Below, one piece after another: positions 25,978-33,458 of a DNA stretch of 64,000 nt. Source of the DNA: Pseudomonas sp. stari2 (GTDB taxonomy: Bacteria; Pseudomonadota; Gammaproteobacteria; Pseudomonadales; Pseudomonadaceae). The position numbers and the translations under genes were made by a program. The DNA lies in assembly GCF_040760005.1 (NCBI RefSeq), contig NZ_CP099760.1, forward strand, positions 1,669,501-1,733,500. Direction: 5' to 3'. Position 1 is the first letter of the stretch. The number at the start of each line of letters is the position of its first letter. The notes beneath the pieces were generated by a model. It searched no databases, was not told the DNA's origin, and saw only the letters and a list, made by a program, of their open reading frames with translations.

Positions 25978-26847
25978 CTATGGTTTGGTCGGCGATAACA
26001 GACGGTTAATGGCATTGGTGATCTCTACCTCATCCTTTAGAGCTTGCGAAAGGCGGTCTGACAACTCACCCAGAATGATTCGCACGCTGGATGCCAAGCC
26101 TAGGCAAGTCTCATCATCGAGATTGTGGATCCCTTCGCTCAAAGCTCTGTACAAAAGCTTTAGCGGACTGTAGCCATTGATTAAAAGGCTTTCTGGTAGT
26201 GAATCTTTCGCCATGTCCAGTGCTTTTGTGAACTGAGTTTCAAGTAACGCAGCGTTTAGTATTTCAATTTTCTCTTTCGGTGCTCCGATTTTTTCGGATA
26301 CTTTGACAACTTCTTTGAAGATTCTGTTTTTTTGATGTTCAACTACTCGGCGATAATATACAAACGCCCCAACTCCCAATCCTTGATTTTCGCAGCGCCT
26401 ACCTTTAAGAAAATTATCTCGATCTGGGCCAATCAGTTTCAATAGTCTTGCTGGTATTGGTGGGCCAAATGTCGGGTGCTCTCCGAACTTAACCATTACG
26501 CCGCTAAATGTGGCGTTGTCTCTATGTGCTTTAATTGAGTATGTTTTTGTATTTATCTGGCAGTTGGCGCAGACATATGTAAGGTAGCAGTTTGTTGATT
26601 CTGATAAATCCATCGTAATGTTCTTGCCGTGGGTGCATCGATAAAATCTAATCCCGTTGCAAGACTCTTCAGTGCAGTGAAGTTGGATTTCAGGTGTTTT
26701 CAAACATACGCGCTGAAAGTTTCCTACCCATTTCTCTTCAATGAGATCGGATATATGTGCTGGTTGGTTGGGAGGGGAGGACTCCAGGAACTCAGCGAAG
26801 GATTGTGATAAAACTTCGGGGGATTCGACTACGGTTCCACTTGCCAT
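25978..26847 (-). CDS. Zinc-ribbon protein of unknown function
   Basis: A protein of 289 residues with AT-rich codon use compared with the phage late genes. Cysteine pairs CTEESC and CANC with RCTHG between (about 58-97) suggest a zinc ribbon. The C-terminal half is helical, and its SPLKLLYRALSEGIHNLDDE segment recalls the end of DUF4145-type domains. It lies at the far end of the leftward operon next to the integrase, a common place for cargo genes. A role in defence or exclusion is only a guess. Confidence 0.6.
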   Translation of the reverse strand: MASGTVVESPEVLSQSFAEFLESSPPNQPAHISDLIEEKWVGNFQRVCLKTPEIQLHCTEESCNGIRFYRCTHGKNITMDLSESTNCYLTYVCANCQINTKTYSIKAHRDNATFSGVMVKFGEHPTFGPPIPARLLKLIGPDRDNFLKGRRCENQGLGVGAFVYYRRVVEHQKNRIFKEVVKVSEKIGAPKEKIEILNAALLETQFTKALDMAKDSLPESLLINGYSPLKLLYRALSEGIHNLDDETCLGLASSVRIILGELSDRLSQALKDEVEITNAINRLLSPTKP

Positions 26848-26924
26848 ATGAATGTCCGGGCCTGAAAAATGCGAAGGGCATATTTAGCGCCTTCGCATAG
26901 GTTTGTTCAATCCTGCGGCTCAAT

Positions 26925-27128
26925 TTAGGCAGCGTTCGTCGTGTACCACTGAGTGGGATCAGCCTGCCAAGATGCTATCTCTGACGCTCGCCAACCAACA
27001 CGGCCAGGCGAAATTCGTACCTGAGCTGGGAACCGTTTTGCTTTCACTTCGCGCCAGAGCGTGGCATGTGATAATGACGTTACGTTCAATACTTCGGCCT
27101 CCTTGAGGTATCTGTCCAGTCTATCCAT
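26925..27128 (-). CDS. AlpA-like excisionase/regulator
   Basis: A protein of 67 residues. The order LKEAEVLNVTSLSHATLWREV, KRFPAQVRISPGRVGWRASEI and ASWQADP is the winged helix of the AlpA/phage regulatory family (MerR-like). Such proteins control or assist excision of integrated elements. The ATG overlaps the stop codon of the preceding gene, so translation is coupled. The position near the integrase fits a directionality factor. Confidence 0.8.
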   Translation of the reverse strand: MDRLDRYLKEAEVLNVTSLSHATLWREVKAKRFPAQVRISPGRVGWRASEIASWQADPTQWYTTNAA

Positions 27129-27742
27129 CACAGATCCTCAAAGACTTGGATTGTTGGGGCGATATCGTCACAGAGTGGTTCTGCAGAACGGTCACATAGG
27201 GTTTGGTATGTCCTAGGTGCTCGCTTAAAATTCCATTTGGATATTGCAGCTTTCGTCCATTCTGCGGTCTCTTCGTCATCGCAAGTTTCGCAGTAAACTT
27301 TCGAGTTGTTGGCTTTGATTTCGGTATGCCCGTTTCGGCATGGCCATAATTTCCTACGTTCGGTTAAGTCGCCAGTCTCTGCCTCAGTGAGCCAAATTTT
27401 TGCATCCTTGTTGTGAGCGTTGATATAGATCATTTCTCCGTCAGGCCCTTGGTCGACTGCGTCTGCAGCGAGTACGAAAGTGTTCTCAAGTAGGTCGGCG
27501 TATTTCCTCAGAATTTCAATAGTGGCTTTAGCCTGAGTGGCATCCGGCTCGCTTAGTCCGCATCGCCCTTCGCTGATCCGCTTTTGTATGAGTTCGTGAA
27601 TGTCTATGTAAAAGCTATTTTCGAAGTCGCCAGGGCCTTCGTAGGCCTTATTGGTGAGCCAAGAGTATGGTAGGTCAATCGCTATGTATGCCCCTAGTCC
27701 AGGGTAAATGCCGTCAACAAGACGGAAGTCTGGGGTCTTCAT
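27128..27742 (-). CDS. Phage protein with Lar-like C-terminal zinc motif
   Basis: A protein of 204 residues. The N-terminal 130 residues are unknown (begins MKTPDFRLVDGIYPGLGAY). The C-terminal part has CRNGH, CETC and then AAISKWNFKR, the spacing seen in Lar-type restriction alleviation proteins (two zinc half-sites followed by A-x-x-x-WN-R). The similarity is weak. It starts inside the end of the cytosine methyltransferase gene (4-base overlap), so the two are co-translated. Confidence 0.5.
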   Translation of the reverse strand: MKTPDFRLVDGIYPGLGAYIAIDLPYSWLTNKAYEGPGDFENSFYIDIHELIQKRISEGRCGLSEPDATQAKATIEILRKYADLLENTFVLAADAVDQGPDGEMIYINAHNKDAKIWLTEAETGDLTERRKLWPCRNGHTEIKANNSKVYCETCDDEETAEWTKAAISKWNFKRAPRTYQTLCDRSAEPLCDDIAPTIQVFEDL

Positions 27743-29553
27743 GCTGCTGCCTCCATCTCGCCGTTTCGTTGGGCCACACTTAGGGCTGTCGCTACAGGCT
27801 TCACCCAAATCGGTACGCTGTTTAGCATGAATGTCTCGCCAGCCTCTGCCAGTAGTAAGGTCGTTCCCATGACTTGAGCTATAGCCTCGGCTGCTGCCGG
27901 AGGTACTGCGTTACCGATCCGCTCGCGCCATGCTTGATCACTGAGGCCGTCGAGTTCGAACTGTTCTTCTGGATCGACCAGACTTTGCAGCGCGGCCAAC
28001 TCCAGTGTGGTGAATGGGCGGTGCCAGGTGCCGTCTAGACTTTCGATCACACAGGTCAGTCGATCATCAGCCGCTGGCATGCGGGGATCCGCGACTGACC
28101 ACCTGCCGTTGTCCTGGCGAGCGCTCGCTGACACCGCGCCAGCTTGGTCCCCCCAACCGACAACGCCGTAATGCCCTCCAGTCAGGTAAGCGTCGCCTTT
28201 CTGTCGCTTCATTCCTGGGCGAGGATCGGCGATGGAGAGGGCGCCGCTGGCTACCTGCTGCGAGCCGGTGACAGTGCCGGCGGTGCTTGCCCATGGGCAC
28301 ACGCCCAGCTTGCGATTGCTCGCTCCGGGGTGCCAGTTGTGATAGCGCGGATCCTGTACAGCGAATGCGCCCTGGCCGGTGGTGCTGCCAGCGATGACAG
28401 TGCCGGCGGATCGATCGAATGGGGTGACCAGGTATTTGCCGAATCCGTCTCCCGGCCGACGTGGATCCGCCACGCTGAATGTTCCTTGCCCGGGCGACTT
28501 CACGCCGATGAGCGCGCCGCTGGTCTCGTTCCAGCGGCGGACGCCGTATTGCTGGTATTGCAGGGCGCCGGCCTTGGCGCGTGGATCGGCTACTGAAAAC
28601 GCGCCGTTGGTGGGGCTGCTGCGTCCGGCTACGGTACCGGCAGTATCACGCCACTCGTGCACGCCCAGATACCCTGCGCGGTATTCAGGCACGATCACCA
28701 GGTCGCGTAGGTAGCCATCCTCAATCACCAGATCGTTGAGGCTGCGCCAGTCTTTGCCAGCTTGTACCAAGGCGAGACGAACCCACGTCTTCCATTGCAA
28801 TGCTGGAACCCGGTGCATTGGTCCGGCAGCTTCGATATCGCCGGCGAGTGGCATGCGGCCCAGAATTGAACCGACAGACTGCAGCGTCTTTTTTTCGGGT
28901 TCGTAGAGGAACGGTGGCACTTTCTCGACGTGGCGAGCCACCAGCAAAAAGCGCTTGCGGCTCTGCGCCAAACCGCCAATGACACCGCAATCGTGTGTGG
29001 TTTCTGCTACGGCGTAACCGTAGTGATTGAGCAGCTTGTTGATCTGGTCGAGTAGGTGTCGGCCACGAGTGGCCAGACGCGGCACATTCTCGAACACGAT
29101 CAGAGAAGCCGGGTCGTCCTTCCAAGCTTCGCACATCAGCCAGATGCAGCGCAGTGTCAGTTCGTTCAGCGCCTGGTACTTCGGCGTGAGGCTCATTGTT
29201 TCGGACAGTAGGCCAGAGGCGCCTTTGCATGGGCTGGAAATGAACACTGCGTCGGGGCGTTCATTGTTCGCGGCGCGCCGAAGGTCGTCGGCGCTCGCTT
29301 CCCTCCAGCCTGCGGGCGGCTCTTTAGCGTGGAAGCGGGTGTACTGATCGCGGGTGAACAGATCCATCAACGTGCCAGGAACGCCGGACAGTCGCTCGAA
29401 GTCTCGGAGGCCGGCCGGATCTACATCTACGCCACCGATGCATCGCCACTCGGCTTGGATGTGTCCTACGACGGGTTTCGCACGGTTGAACCCTTTTGCG
29501 CCACCGCCCAGGCCACAGCACATATGGAAGTGCTTGAGAACGCGCTTAAGCAT
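27739..29553 (-). CDS. C5-cytosine DNA methyltransferase with internal repeats
   Basis: A protein of 604 residues. C5-MTase motifs in order are: HMCCGLGGGAKGF (motif I), the catalytic cysteine in SSPCKGASGL (motif IV, PC present), IVFENVPRL (motif VI ENV), QSRKRFLLVA (motif VIII) and RIGNAVPP (motif X). Between motifs VIII and X, where the target-recognition domain lies, are five tandem units ending in (A/S)-D-P-R. It probably methylates phage and host DNA at a specific site to resist restriction. It overlaps its neighbours on both sides. Confidence 0.85.
   Translation of the reverse strand: MLKRVLKHFHMCCGLGGGAKGFNRAKPVVGHIQAEWRCIGGVDVDPAGLRDFERLSGVPGTLMDLFTRDQYTRFHAKEPPAGWREASADDLRRAANNERPDAVFISSPCKGASGLLSETMSLTPKYQALNELTLRCIWLMCEAWKDDPASLIVFENVPRLATRGRHLLDQINKLLNHYGYAVAETTHDCGVIGGLAQSRKRFLLVARHVEKVPPFLYEPEKKTLQSVGSILGRMPLAGDIEAAGPMHRVPALQWKTWVRLALVQAGKDWRSLNDLVIEDGYLRDLVIVPEYRAGYLGVHEWRDTAGTVAGRSSPTNGAFSVADPRAKAGALQYQQYGVRRWNETSGALIGVKSPGQGTFSVADPRRPGDGFGKYLVTPFDRSAGTVIAGSTTGQGAFAVQDPRYHNWHPGASNRKLGVCPWASTAGTVTGSQQVASGALSIADPRPGMKRQKGDAYLTGGHYGVVGWGDQAGAVSASARQDNGRWSVADPRMPAADDRLTCVIESLDGTWHRPFTTLELAALQSLVDPEEQFELDGLSDQAWRERIGNAVPPAAAEAIAQVMGTTLLLAEAGETFMLNSVPIWVKPVATALSVAQRNGEMEAAA
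28085..28685 (-). repeat. Five degenerate tandem repeats inside the methyltransferase gene
   Basis: Each unit encodes 39-46 residues with the pattern Y-x-V-x-x-W-x-x-(T/S)-A-G-(T/A)-V, 8-12 residues, then G-x-(F/W/L)-(S/A)-(V/I)-x-D-P-R. The five endings are FSVADPR, FSVADPR, FAVQDPR, LSIADPR and WSVADPR. Their spacing on DNA is about 117-138 bases. The DNA copies differ strongly, so this is an old repeat kept at protein level. Confidence 0.8.
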
Positions 29554-29911
29554 TGGCGTTCTCCTCACAAGTGGTCGCATACCCCACAACAGGCTGCGCG
29601 GGCGGGCGATTCGGAGCGATTAGCGTTGCATTGGGTGTGGCTGCCTCGCGCAGCCTTTCGTGGGGTATAAGCGCCTCGGTGGTGCTGCTGGAAGGAGCAA
29701 TAATGCCTGCTGCTGCGCAGCAGAGGCTGTTTGTTTCTAGTGTGTCGACGCTGGCTTCCTCGCGGAGCAAAGCGGTCGGGGATTGGGTGTTGTGCTGGTC
29801 CTTTTGCATGCCGCTTTCCTCCGAGGTTCGATTGCGCGTTGGTCCATCAGCCGCTGGTGAGGCGTGAGCCGGGTTGCTGTGTGTGTGGGATTGGGAATTG
29901 GCCTGGCTCAT
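29546..29911 (-). CDS. Low-complexity phage protein of unknown function
   Basis: A protein of 121 residues, rich in Ser, Thr, Ala and Asn, with no membrane segment and little predicted structure. Its reality rests on position: it starts with a 4-base overlap with the upstream gene and overlaps the methyltransferase start by 8 bases, keeping one coupled operon. The GC skew of its codons is poor, so a false ORF cannot be excluded. Confidence 0.45.
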   Translation of the reverse strand: MSQANSQSHTHSNPAHASPAADGPTRNRTSEESGMQKDQHNTQSPTALLREEASVDTLETNSLCCAAAGIIAPSSSTTEALIPHERLREAATPNATLIAPNRPPAQPVVGYATTCEENANA

Positions 29912-30339
29912 GCGGCGCTCTCCTGATCTGCCGGCTCCAGCAGCGCAGCGATGGCGAGCGCCTGGTCGCGCAGGGCGCGGGTTTCGCGTTCGAGTTTTTT
30001 GCCGGTGCGGAATGCGGCGAATGTCTCGGCTGCGATCCGCAGTTTTTCAGCAATCTCCAGCAGGGTGATCCGTGCAGGTTCTCCAAGCTGCGCGGCCTCT
30101 AAGGCGCGTTTGTAAAAGTCGTAGAGTTGCTCGTGTTTGCTTTGAACCTGCTTGAGCGATAGCGTGAGGTTGCGGATCTCTTCGGATTTGTCAGCGCTCT
30201 GAACGGCTATGCCTTCGCTGTAGCCTTCTGCATAGCCCTCGGTGAGGCCGTTGCTGAAACCGTTACGGTAGGCGAGCCAGTAAATGCCGGCGGTCATAAG
30301 GACTATTGCTAACAGCGCGCAGATTTGAATTGCGGTCAT
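29908..30339 (-). CDS. Membrane-anchored coiled-coil phage protein
   Basis: A protein of 143 residues. One N-terminal membrane segment (ICALLAIVLMTAGIYWLAY) is followed by a glycine-spaced stretch, NGLTEGYAEGYSEG, in which G recurs every four residues. A long charged helix predicted as coiled coil follows. It may be an inner membrane protein facing the cytoplasm. The function is unknown, and placement in the early operon suggests an exclusion or regulatory role at most. Confidence 0.55.
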   Translation of the reverse strand: MTAIQICALLAIVLMTAGIYWLAYRNGFSNGLTEGYAEGYSEGIAVQSADKSEEIRNLTLSLKQVQSKHEQLYDFYKRALEAAQLGEPARITLLEIAEKLRIAAETFAAFRTGKKLERETRALRDQALAIAALLEPADQESAA

Positions 30340-30397
30340 GTGGTGTGCTCCTGGTGATGTTATTGGCTGGTGGTGGCAGCCGTTCGGTTTGTGGTTG

Positions 30398-30715
30398 TTA
30401 CTCGTTGGTGTCGTCCTGCTGTCGCTGCATGTCTTCGTCGGCCTTGTAGGCGCGGATGTCGATCAGTGAGGCGACGTGGCGGATGTGGGCGTACTTCGGT
30501 GCTTTGCGGCTGGTGTCCAGCGTGGTGATGGGGAGCTGGATGCGGCCGCTGCTGATCTCGGCGACGAAGGATTGCTCGTTGAGATTGCGGAAGTACTGCT
30601 CGCGCACTTTGTCCAGCGGGATCAGGACGTCGCCGAAGATGCGGTAGAGCAGTTCGACGGTGGCTGACTCCGGTGCCGGGTGCAGGCGCAGCGGGTTTTG
30701 GGCTGTGTTACTCAT
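30398..30715 (-). CDS. PrtN-like transcriptional activator
   Basis: A protein of 105 residues. LLYRIFGDVLIPLDKVREQYF, then SGRIQLPITTLDTSRKA and HVASLIDIRA follow the pattern of the pyocin activator PrtN family. In P. aeruginosa, PrtN activates pyocin genes after SOS induction. Here it lies in the leftward early operon and could activate phage genes after repressor cleavage. It overlaps the end of the small upstream gene by 8 bases. Confidence 0.75.
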   Translation of the reverse strand: MSNTAQNPLRLHPAPESATVELLYRIFGDVLIPLDKVREQYFRNLNEQSFVAEISSGRIQLPITTLDTSRKAPKYAHIRHVASLIDIRAYKADEDMQRQQDDTNE

Positions 30716-30887
30716 GGCTTTGTTGAGCCTCCTTGCGTTGTTTTCGGGCCGGGTGGTTCCAGGCGTTCAGGCAGTGCCGTTTGGTGAGCTCGCGCAGATG
30801 TTCGGGCACTTCGAGGAGCGCGGCGCTGCGCTCCTCTCGTGTCCGCATGGCGATGATCTGGCGGGCGTATTCCCTAGGCCACGTCAC
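30708..30887 (-). CDS. Small 59-residue phage protein
   Basis: It reads from a GTG at 30887 to TAA at 30708, giving TWPREYARQIIAMRTREERS, then a segment with VPEHLRELTKRHCLNAWNHP and a basic, glutamine-rich tail. The same kind of short protein (YARQI, TREER, VPE, HLNAW) is common in Pseudomonas and enterobacterial phages. Its start overlaps the upstream gene by 14 bases, and its end overlaps the PrtN-like start. The function is unknown. Confidence 0.7.
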   Translation of the reverse strand: MTWPREYARQIIAMRTREERSAALLEVPEHLRELTKRHCLNAWNHPARKQRKEAQQSHE

Positions 30888-31158
30888 GGTTGTCTGCCGG
30901 AGTGGCAGGCAGGTCGATGCCCAGCTGTTCGGCCAGCCAGTGGATGCCGGGTTGTTTCACCCTGGTCGACTGGCTGTACTGCATGCCGAGCTGGTCGTGG
31001 TACCACTGGCCGTCCTTGATGCGCATGTAGTCGCGGTCACGGTTGGGGTAGGCCGGTAGGTTCTTCTCATTGAGCAGGCCTTTTTCCCGCATGCGGGCGA
31101 TGAGCTTTGGCCGGGTGAGGCCGAGTTGGGTTGCGGCTTGGGCGAGGGTGCGTTCCAT
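30874..31158 (-). CDS. KilAC-domain (antirepressor-type) protein
   Basis: A protein of 94 residues consisting of a KilAC DNA-binding domain. LAQAATQLGLTRPKLIARMR is the helix-turn-helix part, and GLLNEKNLPAYP, RDYMRIKDGQW and PGIHWLAEQLG complete the fold. Full-length antirepressors carry an N-terminal Bro, Ant or Rha domain, which is missing here, so it is a stand-alone KilAC protein. GAGGGGG precedes the ATG at 31158. Confidence 0.75.
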   Translation of the reverse strand: MERTLAQAATQLGLTRPKLIARMREKGLLNEKNLPAYPNRDRDYMRIKDGQWYHDQLGMQYSQSTRVKQPGIHWLAEQLGIDLPATPADNRDVA

Positions 31159-31169
31159 GGCGTTCCCCC

Positions 31170-31760
31170 TCATGCCGCATGCGCGGCTGGGGTGGCCGCT
31201 GCGGCGAGGTGGTTGATGGACTCGGTTACCTTGCCGTAGATCTCGACATCAGTGCCGTACGCGGTGAAGCACCGGGTGTGCGGGCTTTTGTTGCCAATGC
31301 TCAGAATGGTGGTGACACCTGAGCGCGATTGAGTGCGGTGCAGCGCGACATGAAGGGGATAATCGAAGCCCATGTCGAGGCTCAGCACGCCGCCGGTGCG
31401 TACCAGCTCGAACACGCGCTGCTTGTCGGAGACTTCGAAGCGGCCGTATTCGCGGCTGGCGTGCGGGCGGTGCACCAGATCTGTGGTGTTGCTCGCGTCG
31501 AACGGGCCATTGGCGATTTCTTCGATAAAGTCGGCCAGCTTGAGGTGCGTTTTCTTGTCGTTCTGCAGGGTCAGCGTGTGGCGTTCGCTGCCCAGCTCGA
31601 CGACGAAGGTGCTCTCCGTTGTGCCGCGTTCGACCTTGAGCCGGAACGCCAGGCACTCACGCTTGGGCGCTGTCCGGAGGACGTGGTTGAAGGTCTCGGT
31701 CAGGTTGACCTGGGCGTTGAGCAACTGCAGCGTGCGGTTGTCGATTTTGTACTTGATCAT
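31170..31760 (-). CDS. Phage early protein of unknown function
   Basis: A protein of 196 residues, mixed alpha/beta, without membrane segments. Notable segments are FNHVLRTAPKRECLAFRLKV near the start and the alanine-rich C-terminal tail. No family is recognised. It overlaps the preceding small gene by four bases and is followed closely by the KilAC gene, so it belongs to the leftward early operon. Confidence 0.6.
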   Translation of the reverse strand: MIKYKIDNRTLQLLNAQVNLTETFNHVLRTAPKRECLAFRLKVERGTTESTFVVELGSERHTLTLQNDKKTHLKLADFIEEIANGPFDASNTTDLVHRPHASREYGRFEVSDKQRVFELVRTGGVLSLDMGFDYPLHVALHRTQSRSGVTTILSIGNKSPHTRCFTAYGTDVEIYGKVTESINHLAAAATPAAHAA

Positions 31761-31933
31761 GCTGCATGCCCTCCGCCGTTCGGATCGAATGGGGTAGGGG
31801 TGCTGCGAGCTTGCTGCTTCGGTTTGGTGGTGACAAACGAGCAGCCGCTCTCGCGGGCCAGGCGGCGGATCTCGAAGATTCGGAAGGGGTCAGCAGCGGC
31901 CGGATGGACGTGCAGGGTTGCTGTGGTGTGCAT
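31757..31933 (-). CDS. Small first gene of the leftward early operon
   Basis: A protein of 58 residues if the internal ATG at 31933 is used (MHTTATLHVHPAAADPFRIF). The frame is also open to 31969, which would overlap the operator region. The central part EIRRLARESGCSFVTTKPK could be a short helix-turn-helix-like element, but no family match is clear. The stop overlaps the next gene by four bases. Confidence 0.55.
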   Translation of the reverse strand: MHTTATLHVHPAAADPFRIFEIRRLARESGCSFVTTKPKQQARSTPTPFDPNGGGHAA

Positions 31934-31971
31934 GGTTTTGCCTCGCTCTGTGGTGGGAGAGTGAAGCAAAT

Positions 31972-32007
31972 ATCAACTGATGGTTGATCAATGTCAACCT
32001 GTGGTTG
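31972..32007. promoter_or_regulatory. Left operator (OL) for the phage repressor
   Basis: ATCAAC-TGATG-GTTGAT lies at 31972-31988 and CAACC-TGT-GGTTG at 31995-32007, two palindromes about 22 bases apart. An overlapping GTTGA-N6-TCAAC lies between them. The same ATCAAC-N5-GTTGAT palindrome occurs at 35059-35075 between the repressor and cro-like genes. It sits just upstream of the leftward early operon. Confidence 0.7.
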
Positions 32008-32120
32008 TTTTTATCCGTGCCGATGTGTGCTCGGGCACTGATTCAATGAGAACCAATGACATCCTCCATTCAAAACGCTAGCATTGAGCCATTATTCGGT
32101 GATGGGCGGCTTATTTAGAT

Positions 32121-32151
32121 TTGATTAACCTAAACGAATAGTATTTAAGAT
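32121..32151 (+). promoter_or_regulatory. Possible promoter of the PARIS-like pair
   Basis: TTGATT at 32121 and TATTTA at 32142 or TAAGAT at 32146 resemble -35 and -10 boxes with a spacing of 15 or 19 bases, in an AT-rich stretch 20-50 bases before the ATPase start. It is separate from the operators at 31972-32007, so expression in the lysogen is possible. Confidence 0.35.
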
Positions 32152-32168
32152 AAATAATCAGGGCTGAT

Positions 32169-33458
32169 ATGTATAAAATAACGGAAGTAAAAATATCTGG
32201 CTTTTGGGGTAGTTATACAGCGCAGTTAAAATTTGGTAATGATGTAAACATAGTTATCGGAAAGAATGGTACCGGTAAAACTACGTTTATGAATATCCTG
32301 AGCGCTATTTTAACCGTAGACTCAGTCGGTCTGGATGAAAATGACTTTACTGAAGTTGTGATCAAGCTTAAAGATCGCTCAAAAATAAAAACAATAAAGG
32401 TAACAAAAACGTTAAATGGACCTTTTACCGTGGTCCATTATGCAATCTCTAGAGTGACGCATAGTTTTCCGCTCTTGTTGGGAGATGAGGCTCGCTTCAA
32501 TTCTTTGGCGCGTCGTCGTGCTATAGAAGCTGTCTCTGAAGTAAAGGCAAGTATGGGAGAGTTTGTGTCAATTGCTTCGCTTTCCGTTTATCGGTTTAGG
32601 GCTGGAGCGGAGCAGGAGATACGAGAGAGAAGTAGACGGCTGTTGGGACCTGTAGATTTGCATTTAGATAGGTTGCTGCAAGGTCTCACTAGCTATCAGT
32701 TGGAGTTGTCGCAAGCAGCGAGAAATATTTCTCTGGAACTCCAGCGAGATGTACTTACGTCTTTGCTATATAGGGCTGGCGATACAAACAAAGCGGGCTA
32801 TGCATTAGATTTTGATGAAGAGCGCGAGAGAAAAGACCTTGTGTCTGTTTATAAGAATCTAGGGATTTTTGATCAGGAAGTTAATAAGCGAATTCAGGAT
32901 CACCTTGCGGCAGTTAAAGGTTCAGTAACAGCTATAAAAAAAACTCGAACGGAAAAATTGCCTGATTGGCAGGATATCGATTTCGAGCCACTTGAAGCTG
33001 CTCAAAGAGCTCATAGTATTTTCAAAATGTCATTAAAGGCAGAAGAAAAGACAAAGAAAATTTTTAGTCATGCTGATAGTTTCTTAGAGTTGCTTGGAAA
33101 GTTTGTAGATGGGAAGCGATTTAAGTTTGATAATGTTGGGCGGTTTGTAGTTGAAAAAATCGGATTGTCTAAAAGTACTATTGTAGAAAGTATTCCAGTA
33201 GAGAAGCTTTCCTCCGGAGAAAAGCAGCTAATAATTTTATTTGTTGAGGCTCTTCTCCAAAGGCAGCAGCCTTATGTATTCTTGGCTGACGAGCCGGAGA
33301 TATCCCTCCACATTGCGTGGCAGCGGAACATCATCCCCGCTATCAGGCTTTTGAATCCCAATGCCCAGATAATCGTCGCTACGCATTCTCCTGAGGTCGC
33401 CGGGAAGTTCAGATCTAACACCATTGATATGGAGGATATGCTTCATGTCGATGCTTGA
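32169..33458 (+). CDS. PARIS-like AriA: AAA/ABC-type ATPase
   Basis: A protein of 429 residues with clearly lower GC than the phage genes around it. Walker A is GKNGTGKTTF (31-40). The ABC-type signature is LSSGEKQLIIL (about 347-357), Walker B is FLADEPEISLHIA (about 371-383), and a final IIVATHSPEV carries the H-loop. The layout is that of AAA_15/AAA_21 proteins of the OLD/Rad50 class. It is followed, with a 14-base overlap, by a DUF4435 gene. That combination defines PARIS systems, in which AriA senses phage anti-restriction proteins and holds AriB. Confidence 0.8.
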   Translation: MYKITEVKISGFWGSYTAQLKFGNDVNIVIGKNGTGKTTFMNILSAILTVDSVGLDENDFTEVVIKLKDRSKIKTIKVTKTLNGPFTVVHYAISRVTHSFPLLLGDEARFNSLARRRAIEAVSEVKASMGEFVSIASLSVYRFRAGAEQEIRERSRRLLGPVDLHLDRLLQGLTSYQLELSQAARNISLELQRDVLTSLLYRAGDTNKAGYALDFDEERERKDLVSVYKNLGIFDQEVNKRIQDHLAAVKGSVTAIKKTRTEKLPDWQDIDFEPLEAAQRAHSIFKMSLKAEEKTKKIFSHADSFLELLGKFVDGKRFKFDNVGRFVVEKIGLSKSTIVESIPVEKLSSGEKQLIILFVEALLQRQQPYVFLADEPEISLHIAWQRNIIPAIRLLNPNAQIIVATHSPEVAGKFRSNTIDMEDMLHVDA

